Source: Candidatus Nitrospira nitrificans (GTDB lineage Bacteria > Nitrospirota > Nitrospiria > Nitrospirales > Nitrospiraceae). From it: DNA of 64,000 nt. The notes under the pieces were generated by a model, which saw nothing but the letters and a program-made list of their open reading frames with translations, was not told where the DNA came from and searched no databases. Below, piece after piece: positions 1 through 6,967 of the stretch (its first letter is position 1; every line of letters starts with the position of its first letter). Where the stretch lies: contig NZ_CZPZ01000001.1 of assembly GCF_001458775.1 (NCBI RefSeq), positions 1 to 64,000 on the forward strand. The letters are read 5' to 3'. Position numbers and translations under genes: made by a program.

Positions 1-127
1 CGAATACATCGAGGGGTTCTACAATCGGCAGCGTCGGCACTCAACCCTCGGCTATCACTCCCCAGCTGAGTATGAAGCGCGGGCAGCAGTCGCGTAACCA
101 CGTGTCCATGAAATCGAGGGAAGATCA
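1..127 (+). mobile_element. Right end of an IS3-family insertion sequence (truncated by window edge)
   Basis: These 127 bases are identical to positions 44071-44197, the right end of the complete IS3-family element later in the window. Bases 1-97 encode the last residues of the OrfB transposase, ending in TAA at 95-97, and 102-127 is the right terminal inverted repeat. Identity stops exactly at 127, which fixes the element boundary. The left part of this copy lies outside the window. The two copies are in the same orientation. Confidence 0.95.
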
Positions 128-137
128 GAGCTATACT
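108..137 (+). promoter_or_regulatory. Possible hybrid promoter: -35 in the IS end, -10 outside
   Basis: A TATACT hexamer (132-137) ends 7 nt before the ATG of the MarR-type gene. Eighteen bases upstream is ATGAAA (108-113), a weak -35 match lying inside the IS terminal repeat. No Shine-Dalgarno sequence precedes the ATG, so the transcript would be leaderless. The -10 is convincing; the -35 is weak. Confidence 0.4.
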
Positions 138-144
138 TGTCCCT

Positions 145-525
145 ATGAATCCGTTTCAAGGCAACACAAGCAGCCTTTCCACACTAGAAACTCTTCTCCG
201 TCTTCAGGGCTTTTTCCATCACCGATTGCAACCTCTTGGCGTCTCACCTATCCAGGCCAGTATGGTGCTTTATCTTGACCGGCATCCTCAGTGCCAGGTG
301 ATGGAAATCTCTTCGGCGCTCTGCATTCCCAACCTCTCAACGGTCAAAACCGTTCAACTTCTTCAGAGAAATGGATGGATACGCAAACCACAGGTCAATG
401 CGAATAGGAAAATCGTCAAGCTACAGCTCACTGAAAAAGGCACAGCCCTCGCTCAGAGGATCAAAGAGAATATCGAAGTCACTGACAAACTCTTTGCACT
501 GGCCAACAGCCGCAAGGCTGCGTAA
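145..525 (+). CDS. MarR-type winged-helix transcriptional regulator
   Basis: A 126-residue protein with the layout of a small MarR-family repressor: an N-terminal helix, a helix-turn-helix around residues 48-75 (MEISSALCIPNLSTVKTVQLL), and a wing with the typical RKPQVNANRKIVKLQLTEKG pattern at about residues 80-100. MarR proteins bind palindromic operators as dimers and respond to small ligands. At 126 residues it is a little shorter than most (about 140-150), mainly in the dimerisation helices. It lies 17 bp downstream of an IS3-family end and may be expressed from a hybrid promoter there. The copper-type genes downstream are on the same strand but 320 bp away, so a regulatory link is only a guess. 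Confidence 0.75.
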   Translation: MNPFQGNTSSLSTLETLLRLQGFFHHRLQPLGVSPIQASMVLYLDRHPQCQVMEISSALCIPNLSTVKTVQLLQRNGWIRKPQVNANRKIVKLQLTEKGTALAQRIKENIEVTDKLFALANSRKAA

Positions 526-846
526 ACGTTTCTTTATCTGACCATCGGCAAAAACACAGACTCAGTTCGCACCATGGGCATCGAGACGCCAACCCTCGCA
601 TCGCTTCACGGTTCGAATTACTGAGGATCAGAGACAGGGACCCATCCGGCCGCACTTCAGACGGCCGGGCCATAACGCCTCTGTTATCCGGCCATGTGCA
701 ATAGCGCCTACATCAAAAATGATCACCCTTCTGATCCGCGATACCTCTCTCCAATCCAACTGTGCTCATCGTCATCTCGATATCGAAAAAAACCGATCAG
801 AAAACCTGCATTGACAGCACTCCAAACCAGGCGTAGCATCTCAAGA
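526..846. other. Intergenic region with hairpin and promoter
   Basis: No convincing gene. It holds a GC-rich hairpin (arms 646-652 and 662-668, 9-nt loop) without a T tract, and a promoter-like pair at 811-839 described separately. An ORF in the downstream gene's frame opens at 694 but shows no coding character before 847. Confidence 0.5.
811..839 (+). promoter_or_regulatory. Sigma-70-type promoter for a leaderless gene
   Basis: A perfect TTGACA (811-816), a 17-bp spacer and TAGCAT (834-839) end 7 nt before the ATG at 847. Transcription would start at or next to the ATG. No Shine-Dalgarno sequence is present. Confidence 0.6.
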
Positions 847-1179
847 ATGGCGCGGGTTTCTGTCTTTCTGGCAGCTCTGCTCGTCGTTCTCACCTTCAAC
901 GCCTATGCCTGTGTCCTGCCGTTACAGCAATCAACTGGGATGGACTGTTCCTCGGGGACGGAGGCGCCAGTACGCGGAACATGCGACGCGTTTCTCGACA
1001 TAGGCCCGCAATCACAGTTATCATCTCACACCGCCGCCTATACGTCCCATCTAGAATGCGCGTTGCCTGTTCATCTTCTTCCCGATACGTTTGTTCCGCT
1101 TGTTCGAATCACTAATCCACCACGTAGCGCCGATACACCTATCCATCCCTCGATCCACACAACAGTCTTAAGGATTTGA
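847..1179 (+). CDS. Small exported protein of unknown function, next to copper-storage gene
   Basis: The ORF opens at 694, but the ATG at 847 gives a 110-residue protein beginning directly with a signal peptide (MARVSVFLAALLVVLTFNAYA, cleavage near residue 21). This start also sits at the expected distance from a consensus promoter. The mature part holds four cysteines (CVLP, DCSS, TCDA, ECAL) and no domain I recognise. It lies 110 bp upstream of a Csp-type copper-binding protein on the same strand, so a periplasmic metal-related role is possible, but nothing in the sequence proves it. Residues before 847 look non-coding. Confidence 0.6.
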   Translation: MARVSVFLAALLVVLTFNAYACVLPLQQSTGMDCSSGTEAPVRGTCDAFLDIGPQSQLSSHTAAYTSHLECALPVHLLPDTFVPLVRITNPPRSADTPIHPSIHTTVLRI

Positions 1180-1289
1180 TACCTCCTTCCGTCTTGCATT
1201 CGGTTCTAGACTACCAGGCAAGTCTTTACAGTTTCTCTTCTCCAAATCCACGCGATCAACGTGGACCCTAGAGTATGAAAGGGGGACGC

Positions 1290-1832
1290 ATGTCAGATAT
1301 CAGCAGAAGAACATTTGTGACCACTGGTGCGTCGATACTGGCTACAGGTGTGTCGTTGGTGATGTCGCGAGAGGTGGATGCCGCCACACATGATGCGGGC
1401 CATGGTCCGATGCGAGAGCCTCAGGAGCCCCCCGACTCTTCGTTTCGCCACATGTCAGGCGAGGCGACCGTCATGGACGGACATGGCATGAGCGAGGAAA
1501 TGCGACGCTGTCTTCAGCTCTGTCAAGACTGCCATGCGACCTGCATCAAAATGATTGGTCATTGTTTAAAGTTGGGAAGTCGGCATGCGGCTGCTGACTA
1601 TATCCGGGTATTAATGGACTGTGCACAGCTCTGTGCGACGACCGCCGATTATATGGCTCGGGAATCTTTGCTCCACGACCGTATGTGCGGCCTCTGTTCG
1701 GAGATCTGTCGGCTCTGTGCGGAGAGCTGCGAACAGATAGGAGGAGATGATCAGATGGTACGGCAGTGCGCCGAGCTGTGCCGCCGCTGCGCCGGATCTT
1801 GTGAACATATGGCATCGAAAGGGGCAGCCTAG
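1290..1832 (+). CDS. Exported four-helix-bundle copper-storage protein (Csp/DUF326 family)
   Basis: The 180-residue protein starts with a twin-arginine-type signal (SRRTFVTTG, then a hydrophobic stretch ending near residue 32) and a His/Met-rich linker. About residues 70-180 are a Cys-dense helical region with repeated CxxC and CxxxC spacing (CLQLCQDCHATC, CGLCSEICRLCAESC, CAELCRRCAGSC); I count 16 cysteines there. Csp proteins line the core of a four-helix bundle with cysteines that store many Cu(I) ions, and Tat-exported Csp1 is the closest described type. The ATG at 1290 is preferred over 1275 because a GGGGG run precedes it at ribosome-binding distance and the Tat motif then follows directly. 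It probably sequesters copper in the periplasm. Confidence 0.88.
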   Translation: MSDISRRTFVTTGASILATGVSLVMSREVDAATHDAGHGPMREPQEPPDSSFRHMSGEATVMDGHGMSEEMRRCLQLCQDCHATCIKMIGHCLKLGSRHAAADYIRVLMDCAQLCATTADYMARESLLHDRMCGLCSEICRLCAESCEQIGGDDQMVRQCAELCRRCAGSCEHMASKGAA

Positions 1833-1872
1833 CACGTCGAATCACAGATGACTCGATACAGAATGTACACAC

Positions 1873-1896
1873 CCGGCCGCCACTCTTGGCGGCCGG
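1873..1896 (+). terminator. GC-rich hairpin after the copper-storage gene
   Basis: A perfect 10-bp stem (1873-1882 with 1887-1896) closes a CTCT loop 40 bp after the stop codon at 1832. No T tract follows, so it may act as a transcript-end stabiliser rather than a strict intrinsic terminator. Confidence 0.5.
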
Positions 1897-1969
1897 CCCA
1901 TTCAGAGTGGTTCAATTAGATCGTCCAGTCCGGACGTCACAGCACACCTCGTCAAAATCTGCTGTTTTC

Positions 1970-1998
1970 TTGTCATGCCGTACCCCCTCAGTTAGACT
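1970..1998 (+). promoter_or_regulatory. Sigma-70-type promoter before the Pro-rich protein gene
   Basis: TTGTCA (1970-1975), 17-bp spacer and TAGACT (1993-1998) precede the ATG at 2013 by 14 nt. The predicted leader is about 8 nt or less and has no Shine-Dalgarno sequence. Confidence 0.45.
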
Positions 1999-2012
1999 TT
2001 TTTCACACAACC

Positions 2013-3413
2013 ATGGCACGAGCACGCGCGACAGACCATCAGCGCCCTCGATCAAAAACCGCTCTGATCGAAGAGGCCACACTCGGAATCACCAAGCTTC
2101 AGGAGGTGTTGGCGGCGATCAATGACCTCGGTCAAGAAGGGTTTCCCTATCGGGATGCCGCGCAAAGCAAAGCCGAGTTGCAGTTTCGCGAGTGTCTGCG
2201 CCACGCGTTCGGTGAGCGATCTCAGGAGTTTCAAACCTACCGCAACTTCAAACTTCGTACAGCGGACAAGGCCGAGGTAGCCCAGAGCCTAGCTGCCATT
2301 AAAGGCCTCATACACACTCTGGAGGATCGAAAGTTGGAACTTCAAGGGCTCAAGCCACCACCAAAACCAGAATCACCACCCGAAGGAAGCCTCAGTAATA
2401 TAGCTCGCATGGCACTGGTCCCGTCTACACCTCCAGTCATCGTGACAGAACAGATACCCTCGCCGATGACCGGCGCTGTGACCGTGACAACCAATGTGGG
2501 AGCGTCAATGGCTCCACTGCCTCCCGCGGCTCACTCACAACCGCCCATGCCGGAATCTACGATTACTGCGCCTGCAACGACCCTGATTCCAACGCCGACA
2601 CTGACTCCGCCTCCTACGCCGTCGCTGACACCCATGCCTATAGCATCCGAGTTACCGCCTCAATCCATCGCCAGCCCCATCCCTTCCCCTCCTCCCGTAC
2701 CCGCAGCTCAACCCATGCCATCAGCGATTGATAGGCGGATAGAAGCCGCGCAAGCGCCTCCATCGCCGATGGCAGCTCCGCTCGTTTCCGCAATACCGAC
2801 GCAACCGCAGATCCCTCCCCCACCCTCTGCGTCGAATTACCCGTCGATGCCGCCAGAGATGTCTCCGAGTCTGGTCCAAGGTCCGCAAGATTTCCCAATA
2901 GGCAAACAGGCAATCGGCTTGAGTATCGCTCGCGTGATTGAGTCCACACTTGACCAAGACCCACTCAATCTCATCAGAAAAGTCTGCCTGCGCTTCCACT
3001 CCGTAGCCCGCCAGCTCCGACTTCGGAGGGACTATCGTCCGACCCTGGAGGTCGACGACGATTACGACCTCCAGGACCTCTTGTGCGCGTTGCTGAAGGT
3101 AGAGTTCGACGAAGTTGCAACTGATGAGTGGACGCCCCCCTATACAGGTGGCGCAGCCAGAACAACGCTTCTGGTGAATCGAGATCAAATTGCGATCGTG
3201 GCAAAGAAGACCGGACCAGGCGTAACCACGAAAGAACTCGCTGATCAGGTGGCGGCCGACTCCGCCTATTATCGAACGCAAGGGCGATGCACCACGATAT
3301 TTTGCTTTATGTACGATCCGGAAGGCCGCATCGGAAGCCCGAGGCGGCTGGAAACCACCCTAACAAGCGTCAGCGAGCACTGCCGGGTCGAAGTGCTCGT
3401 GGCGCCCAAGTGA
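2013..3413 (+). CDS. Pro-rich two-domain protein with DpnII/MboI-like nuclease fold lacking catalytic acids
   Basis: A 466-residue protein in three parts. Residues 10-115 form a charged helical domain (ITKLQEVLAAINDLGQEGFPYRDA onward). Residues 116-295 are a low-complexity Pro/Ala/Ser/Thr linker. Residues 300-466 resemble the DpnII/MboI-type PD-(D/E)xK domain found in many stand-alone proteins: RPTLEVDDDYDLQDLLCALL, DEWTPPYTGGAARTTLLV, AIVAKKTG and CFMYDPEGRI. In active relatives, from memory, the strand after the Gly-rich turn carries an Asp and the next strand an ExK; here these read RTTLLV and VAK, so both acids appear lost while the Lys remains. It is probably a binding rather than cutting module. 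The gene starts a three-gene run with a RAM-domain protein and a lipoprotein. Its role is unknown. Confidence 0.7.
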   Translation: MARARATDHQRPRSKTALIEEATLGITKLQEVLAAINDLGQEGFPYRDAAQSKAELQFRECLRHAFGERSQEFQTYRNFKLRTADKAEVAQSLAAIKGLIHTLEDRKLELQGLKPPPKPESPPEGSLSNIARMALVPSTPPVIVTEQIPSPMTGAVTVTTNVGASMAPLPPAAHSQPPMPESTITAPATTLIPTPTLTPPPTPSLTPMPIASELPPQSIASPIPSPPPVPAAQPMPSAIDRRIEAAQAPPSPMAAPLVSAIPTQPQIPPPPSASNYPSMPPEMSPSLVQGPQDFPIGKQAIGLSIARVIESTLDQDPLNLIRKVCLRFHSVARQLRLRRDYRPTLEVDDDYDLQDLLCALLKVEFDEVATDEWTPPYTGGAARTTLLVNRDQIAIVAKKTGPGVTTKELADQVAADSAYYRTQGRCTTIFCFMYDPEGRIGSPRRLETTLTSVSEHCRVEVLVAPK

Positions 3414-3579
3414 GGCCATGACAAAATCAAATTTGAAGAGGATCCCTTCTATCCCGTCGTCATCGAAAACCATGAAGGCCAAGCCCGGGTTGACAGGGCA
3501 CAGTGACTTTGCTATAACGCAGCCCACTTCCGGGGCAATTCCGTATACTATTCACGGCCCAGCTCCGGGAGATCAAGAG

Positions 3580-3834
3580 ATGTCTGACCGGGCGTACGTG
3601 CTCATCAATGTTCTCCCTGGGCAGACAGCTGCTGTCGTCAAGGCACTGGGTGACATTCAAGAAATAAAGACGATCGATCCCTGTTGGGGCAAGCCGGATA
3701 TTATCGCGATAGCTGACATAGCAGACCAAGATGCCTTGACCCAACTGGTCTTGAGTCGAATACATCGCATAGAAGGAGTGACGCAGACCGATACTCACCT
3801 CGTGTACCGACTGAAGGAGGCCAGAGCAAAATGA
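3580..3834 (+). CDS. Stand-alone Lrp/AsnC ligand-binding (RAM) domain protein
   Basis: The ORF opens at 3418, five bases after the previous stop, but the recognisable domain starts at 3580 (MSDRAYVLINVLPGQ), giving 84 residues, the usual size of a free RAM domain. The beta-alpha-beta-beta-alpha-beta pattern is clear: AYVLINVLPG, AAVVKALGDIQEIKTIDPCWG, DIIAIADIADQDALTQLVLSRIHRIEGV, THLVYRL. In Lrp/AsnC regulators this domain binds amino acids and drives oligomerisation; here the DNA-binding helix-turn-helix is absent. A GGGAGATC stretch upstream could serve as ribosome-binding site. Its stop overlaps the start of the lipoprotein gene (ATG at 3831), so the two are translationally coupled. The 54 upstream residues could form an extension. 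Confidence 0.75.
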   Translation: MSDRAYVLINVLPGQTAAVVKALGDIQEIKTIDPCWGKPDIIAIADIADQDALTQLVLSRIHRIEGVTQTDTHLVYRLKEARAK

Positions 3835-4316
3835 TTCGAAAGGACTGTCTCGCCATTGTCGCCCTTTCCGTTTTCGCGTTTGGATGTACCGGCGTGCAGT
3901 ACGCCATCCAGCCTGACGTCGTTGACGTCACATTGCCCGCATCGGCAGACCGGGTGAAAGCGGCTGTGACTAAAGTTTTGTCGGATGACAACTACAATGT
4001 GGACTGGAAGGATGGAGCGCAGCTTCAGACAGGCTACAGGGGCGAGCAGCCTAGTATCTGGGATTGGCTGGTGAGGGGACGGCTAGGTGTGGTCAGAAGC
4101 CGTGCCGAAGCCTCCGTGACATCGGAAACCGATCAGAGCTCTCGCCTCCGGTTGCAAGTCTCGTCAGAAGGCAAGCAAACGATGTTTCAAGAATGGGAGC
4201 CCACCGCGCCTCAAGTTCCTCAAAGCGCTGAAAACAAGCTTCGTTTGATCAAGAACGAATTGAAAATCGTGCAGACCACGTATACAACCGAAACCTTTTA
4301 CGGGTCGAAGCCTTAG
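3831..4316 (+). CDS. Putative lipoprotein of unknown function
   Basis: A 161-residue protein with a lipoprotein signal (hydrophobic residues 6-18, lipobox AFGC with Cys at 19). The mature part has an alpha/beta pattern beginning VDVTLPASADRVKAAVTKVLSDDNYNVDWK, a layout seen in small periplasmic lipoproteins such as the BamC-like or DUF-type families; I cannot name the family. The start codon overlaps the stop of the RAM-domain gene by 4 bp, placing it in one operon with the two upstream genes. Its 3' end overlaps by 4 bp the 3' end of the convergent response-regulator gene. Confidence 0.65.
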   Translation: MIRKDCLAIVALSVFAFGCTGVQYAIQPDVVDVTLPASADRVKAAVTKVLSDDNYNVDWKDGAQLQTGYRGEQPSIWDWLVRGRLGVVRSRAEASVTSETDQSSRLRLQVSSEGKQTMFQEWEPTAPQVPQSAENKLRLIKNELKIVQTTYTTETFYGSKP

Positions 4317-5728
4317 ACAGGCTCTTTTTCCGCCCCTTCAGTCTCTTCTCCGAGATCCAAGCCGAAACGCTCTGCCATACGGTAGAGCGTTCGTCTATCG
4401 ATGCCAAGGATTTTTGCAGCCTTCACCTTATTTCCCTTCGTTTCCTTGAGTACTCGAGTCAAATGGCGTTTTTCCACCTCCTCGAGGGTCAGATACACTT
4501 CATCGAGTTGATCGGCTTGCGACAGTCGTGCATCGACCTCAGCCGTAGCAGCCTGACGAATGACCTCAGGTAAATCCTCTGGTGTCAGGAGGGGCCCGTG
4601 GCTTAATGACACGGCACGTTCAATCGCATTTTCAAGTTCCCGAACGTTGCCAGGCCATCGATATTGGGTCAAAAGGGTCATGGTTTCAGGCAGGACACCC
4701 CGTACCGCGTGGTCGGTCCCTGCCGCGCACTTTTGCAAGAAGTGATGCACCAGCATGGGAATGTCTTCCCGCCGCTCGGCCAATGACGGCAATGTAATCG
4801 GAACGACTTTCAGCCGGTAGAAAAGGTCGTCTCGAAATTTTCCATCCTTCACCAACTGCTCAAGATCTCGATTCGTGGCAGCGATGATCCGAACATCGAC
4901 TTTGGTGGAAGTGGTGCTTCCGACCCGTCGGACCTCCTGATCCTGCATGACCCGCAACAACTTCACTTGCAATGCCTGTCCAAGCTCGCCGATCTCATCG
5001 AGAAACAACGTGCCGCCATTGGCCGATTCAAAGAGTCCGACCTTGGTCCCGACGGCCCCCGTGAAGGCCCCTTTTTCATAGCCGAACATTTCCGATTCCA
5101 GCAAGGTATCGGGCAACGCGCCGCAATTGACGGGGATGAACGGATTGCCCCGGCGGGGGCCATTCGCATGAATCGCACGCGCAATGAGCTCTTTGCCGGT
5201 TCCACTTTCCCCCTGGAGCAGGACCGTGCTTTTGCTTTCCGCCACGCGCGCGACTAACTTGTACACCTCCAACATCGCCGTGCTGCTTCCGACCAACGGA
5301 GACCAGTCGTCCTTACTCCTCAACTCTTCACGGAACCGCGCATTTTCTTGAAGCAATCGGCAGTGATCCAGGGCCCGCTTGACCACCAGCTTGATGTCCT
5401 CCTTCTTGAACGGCTTCGCCAGATAATCGTAGGCACCCTGCTTAATCGCTTCGATCGCGCCTTCCAGCGAGCCGAACGCGGTGAGCACCACCACGGCGGT
5501 ATTGGGACTCACTCGTTTGAACTCCCGCAAAACCGTCAGTCCATCCACCGCACCCATGCGGATGTCCGTCAGCACCAAATCAACCCGTCCCTGGCGTCCA
5601 CGCGCGATCACTTCTGCTCCGCCTGCAAACGCCTCGACGTGATACCCTTCTTTCCTGAGGGCCTCCGCCAACAGCTCACGTGCAACCACATCGTCGTCAG
5701 CCACCAGAATCGTTGCCGGCCGCATCAC
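4313..5728 (-). CDS. NtrC-family sigma-54-dependent response regulator
   Basis: A 471-residue protein with the full three-domain layout. A receiver domain at 1-120 has the acidic pocket DDD, phospho-acceptor D in VLTDIRMG (about residue 55) and Lys in [10 protein letters not shown]. An AAA+ domain at 145-380 has Walker A GESGTGKE, the sigma-54 contact loop GAFTGA, Walker [13 protein letters not shown], and an arginine-finger region. A Fis-type helix-turn-helix sits at about 420-460 ([22 protein letters not shown]). It activates RNA polymerase-sigma-54 promoters when phosphorylated. Its start overlaps the stop of the histidine kinase gene by 4 bp, so the kinase at 5725-6897 is its partner. All key residues are present. 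Confidence 0.95.
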   Translation of the reverse strand: MMRPATILVADDDVVARELLAEALRKEGYHVEAFAGGAEVIARGRQGRVDLVLTDIRMGAVDGLTVLREFKRVSPNTAVVVLTAFGSLEGAIEAIKQGAYDYLAKPFKKEDIKLVVKRALDHCRLLQENARFREELRSKDDWSPLVGSSTAMLEVYKLVARVAESKSTVLLQGESGTGKELIARAIHANGPRRGNPFIPVNCGALPDTLLESEMFGYEKGAFTGAVGTKVGLFESANGGTLFLDEIGELGQALQVKLLRVMQDQEVRRVGSTTSTKVDVRIIAATNRDLEQLVKDGKFRDDLFYRLKVVPITLPSLAERREDIPMLVHHFLQKCAAGTDHAVRGVLPETMTLLTQYRWPGNVRELENAIERAVSLSHGPLLTPEDLPEVIRQAATAEVDARLSQADQLDEVYLTLEEVEKRHLTRVLKETKGNKVKAAKILGIDRRTLYRMAERFGLDLGEETEGAEKEPV

Positions 5729-6897
5729 ACCTCCTCGCTCGCATGAATGGGTTTGCTTTGCATCGCCGGCAACGTCATCGTCACGGTCGTGCCACGCTCG
5801 ATCTCACTCGTCAACACCAGGCTCCCGCCATGAGCCACCACTGATTCGTGGCTCAAGAATAGTCCCAATCCGGTCCCCTTGCCAACGGCCTTCGTCGTGA
5901 AAAACGGTTGAAAGGCCTTCTGGAGATCCTCCTCCGGCATCCCACATCCTGTGTCTTGCACCGCGATCGTAATCACCAACGGCGACATGCCGTCTGCGAC
6001 CAGCCGACCCCGTTCCAGTTCAGCGGGCGACGCCTCGCGACTTCCTGCCATGATGGTGACGTTGCCGTGTGAGGGAGTTGCGGCGAGTGCATTCGTCAAG
6101 ATATTCACCAATACTTGATGGATTTTCTCCTTATCCGCCCACACCTGCGGAAGATCCTTTGGAATGTCGACCGTCAGCGCGATTCCTTTCTCATGAAAAG
6201 CCGGTTCCATCAAGACCGCCGAGGGACCGACCACATCCTCCACCGGAAGCCATCGCGGCTCAGGCTGGCGCGGACGAGTCGAAGACAGTAAATCCTGAAT
6301 GATGCGAACGACTCGTGTGAGCTGATCATCGATGATGGCCACCCGTCTCCTCATCTCGGGCGTCGCACCGGGCTCCTCGGCCAACGCCTGCACGTGCCAC
6401 GCGATTGAATGAAGCGGCGTGCCCACCTCATGCGCCACGGATGCCACGAGCTGTCCCACCGCAGCCAACCGTTCCGATCGGTTCAGCTGATCTTTGGCCT
6501 GCACCAACTGTGTGTTGGCTTTGAGCAGATTCTCGGTTTCTCGGGCCAGTGCCGCCCGGGCCGCCTCCTCTCGCGCCTTCCGCTCTTCCCAGCTCACCCC
6601 AAGGTACGCCACCGACAGTAAAACACCGACGACGACGCTCCGATTGATGATCGCGGCTTGAAATCGGCCCGGCTTCGTCGGTTGGAGTAAACCTGAATAG
6701 GTCCCCATGACACAGGCCAGCACCGTCACCAACATAATGGTTCGATTCCGAAGAGTCGTCACCAACAAGATCGGCAACACATACCCATACGCGCCGACGA
6801 CGTTAGCCGGGGCAAACTCTTCAATGACCAAAATGATGAGAAAGCACGCCGCCGCGATGGCCAACACAAGGCGGTCACGATGCGTCATGGGGATCAT
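5725..6897 (-). CDS. Membrane sensor histidine kinase (NtrB/HydH-like)
   Basis: A 390-residue protein with about four hydrophobic segments in residues 8-100, a short coiled-coil linker (EERKAREEAARAALARE) and a cytoplasmic kinase core. The H-box is LVASVAHEVGTPLHSI (about 155), the N-box HQVLVNILTNAL (about 260), then the G1 box DTGCGMPEED and G2 box GKGTGLGLFLSHE. HEVGTP replaces the commoner HEIRNP. There is no periplasmic or PAS sensory domain, so the signal is likely sensed within or near the membrane. It is cotranscribed with the sigma-54 regulator downstream (4-bp overlap) and lies 70 bp after malQ on the same strand, which may be the head of the operon. Confidence 0.93.
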   Translation of the reverse strand: MIPMTHRDRLVLAIAAACFLIILVIEEFAPANVVGAYGYVLPILLVTTLRNRTIMLVTVLACVMGTYSGLLQPTKPGRFQAAIINRSVVVGVLLSVAYLGVSWEERKAREEAARAALARETENLLKANTQLVQAKDQLNRSERLAAVGQLVASVAHEVGTPLHSIAWHVQALAEEPGATPEMRRRVAIIDDQLTRVVRIIQDLLSSTRPRQPEPRWLPVEDVVGPSAVLMEPAFHEKGIALTVDIPKDLPQVWADKEKIHQVLVNILTNALAATPSHGNVTIMAGSREASPAELERGRLVADGMSPLVITIAVQDTGCGMPEEDLQKAFQPFFTTKAVGKGTGLGLFLSHESVVAHGGSLVLTSEIERGTTVTMTLPAMQSKPIHASEEV

Positions 6898-6967
6898 CGA
6901 TTGGCTCCGTCCGGCCGATGATCACAGCCTCTGAATCGAGAACGTAAGGATTCCTTCACGAAAGTAC

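Noticed and set aside
694-846. N-terminal extension of the small exported protein
   Set aside because: A promoter (811-839) lies inside it and the signal peptide begins at 847.
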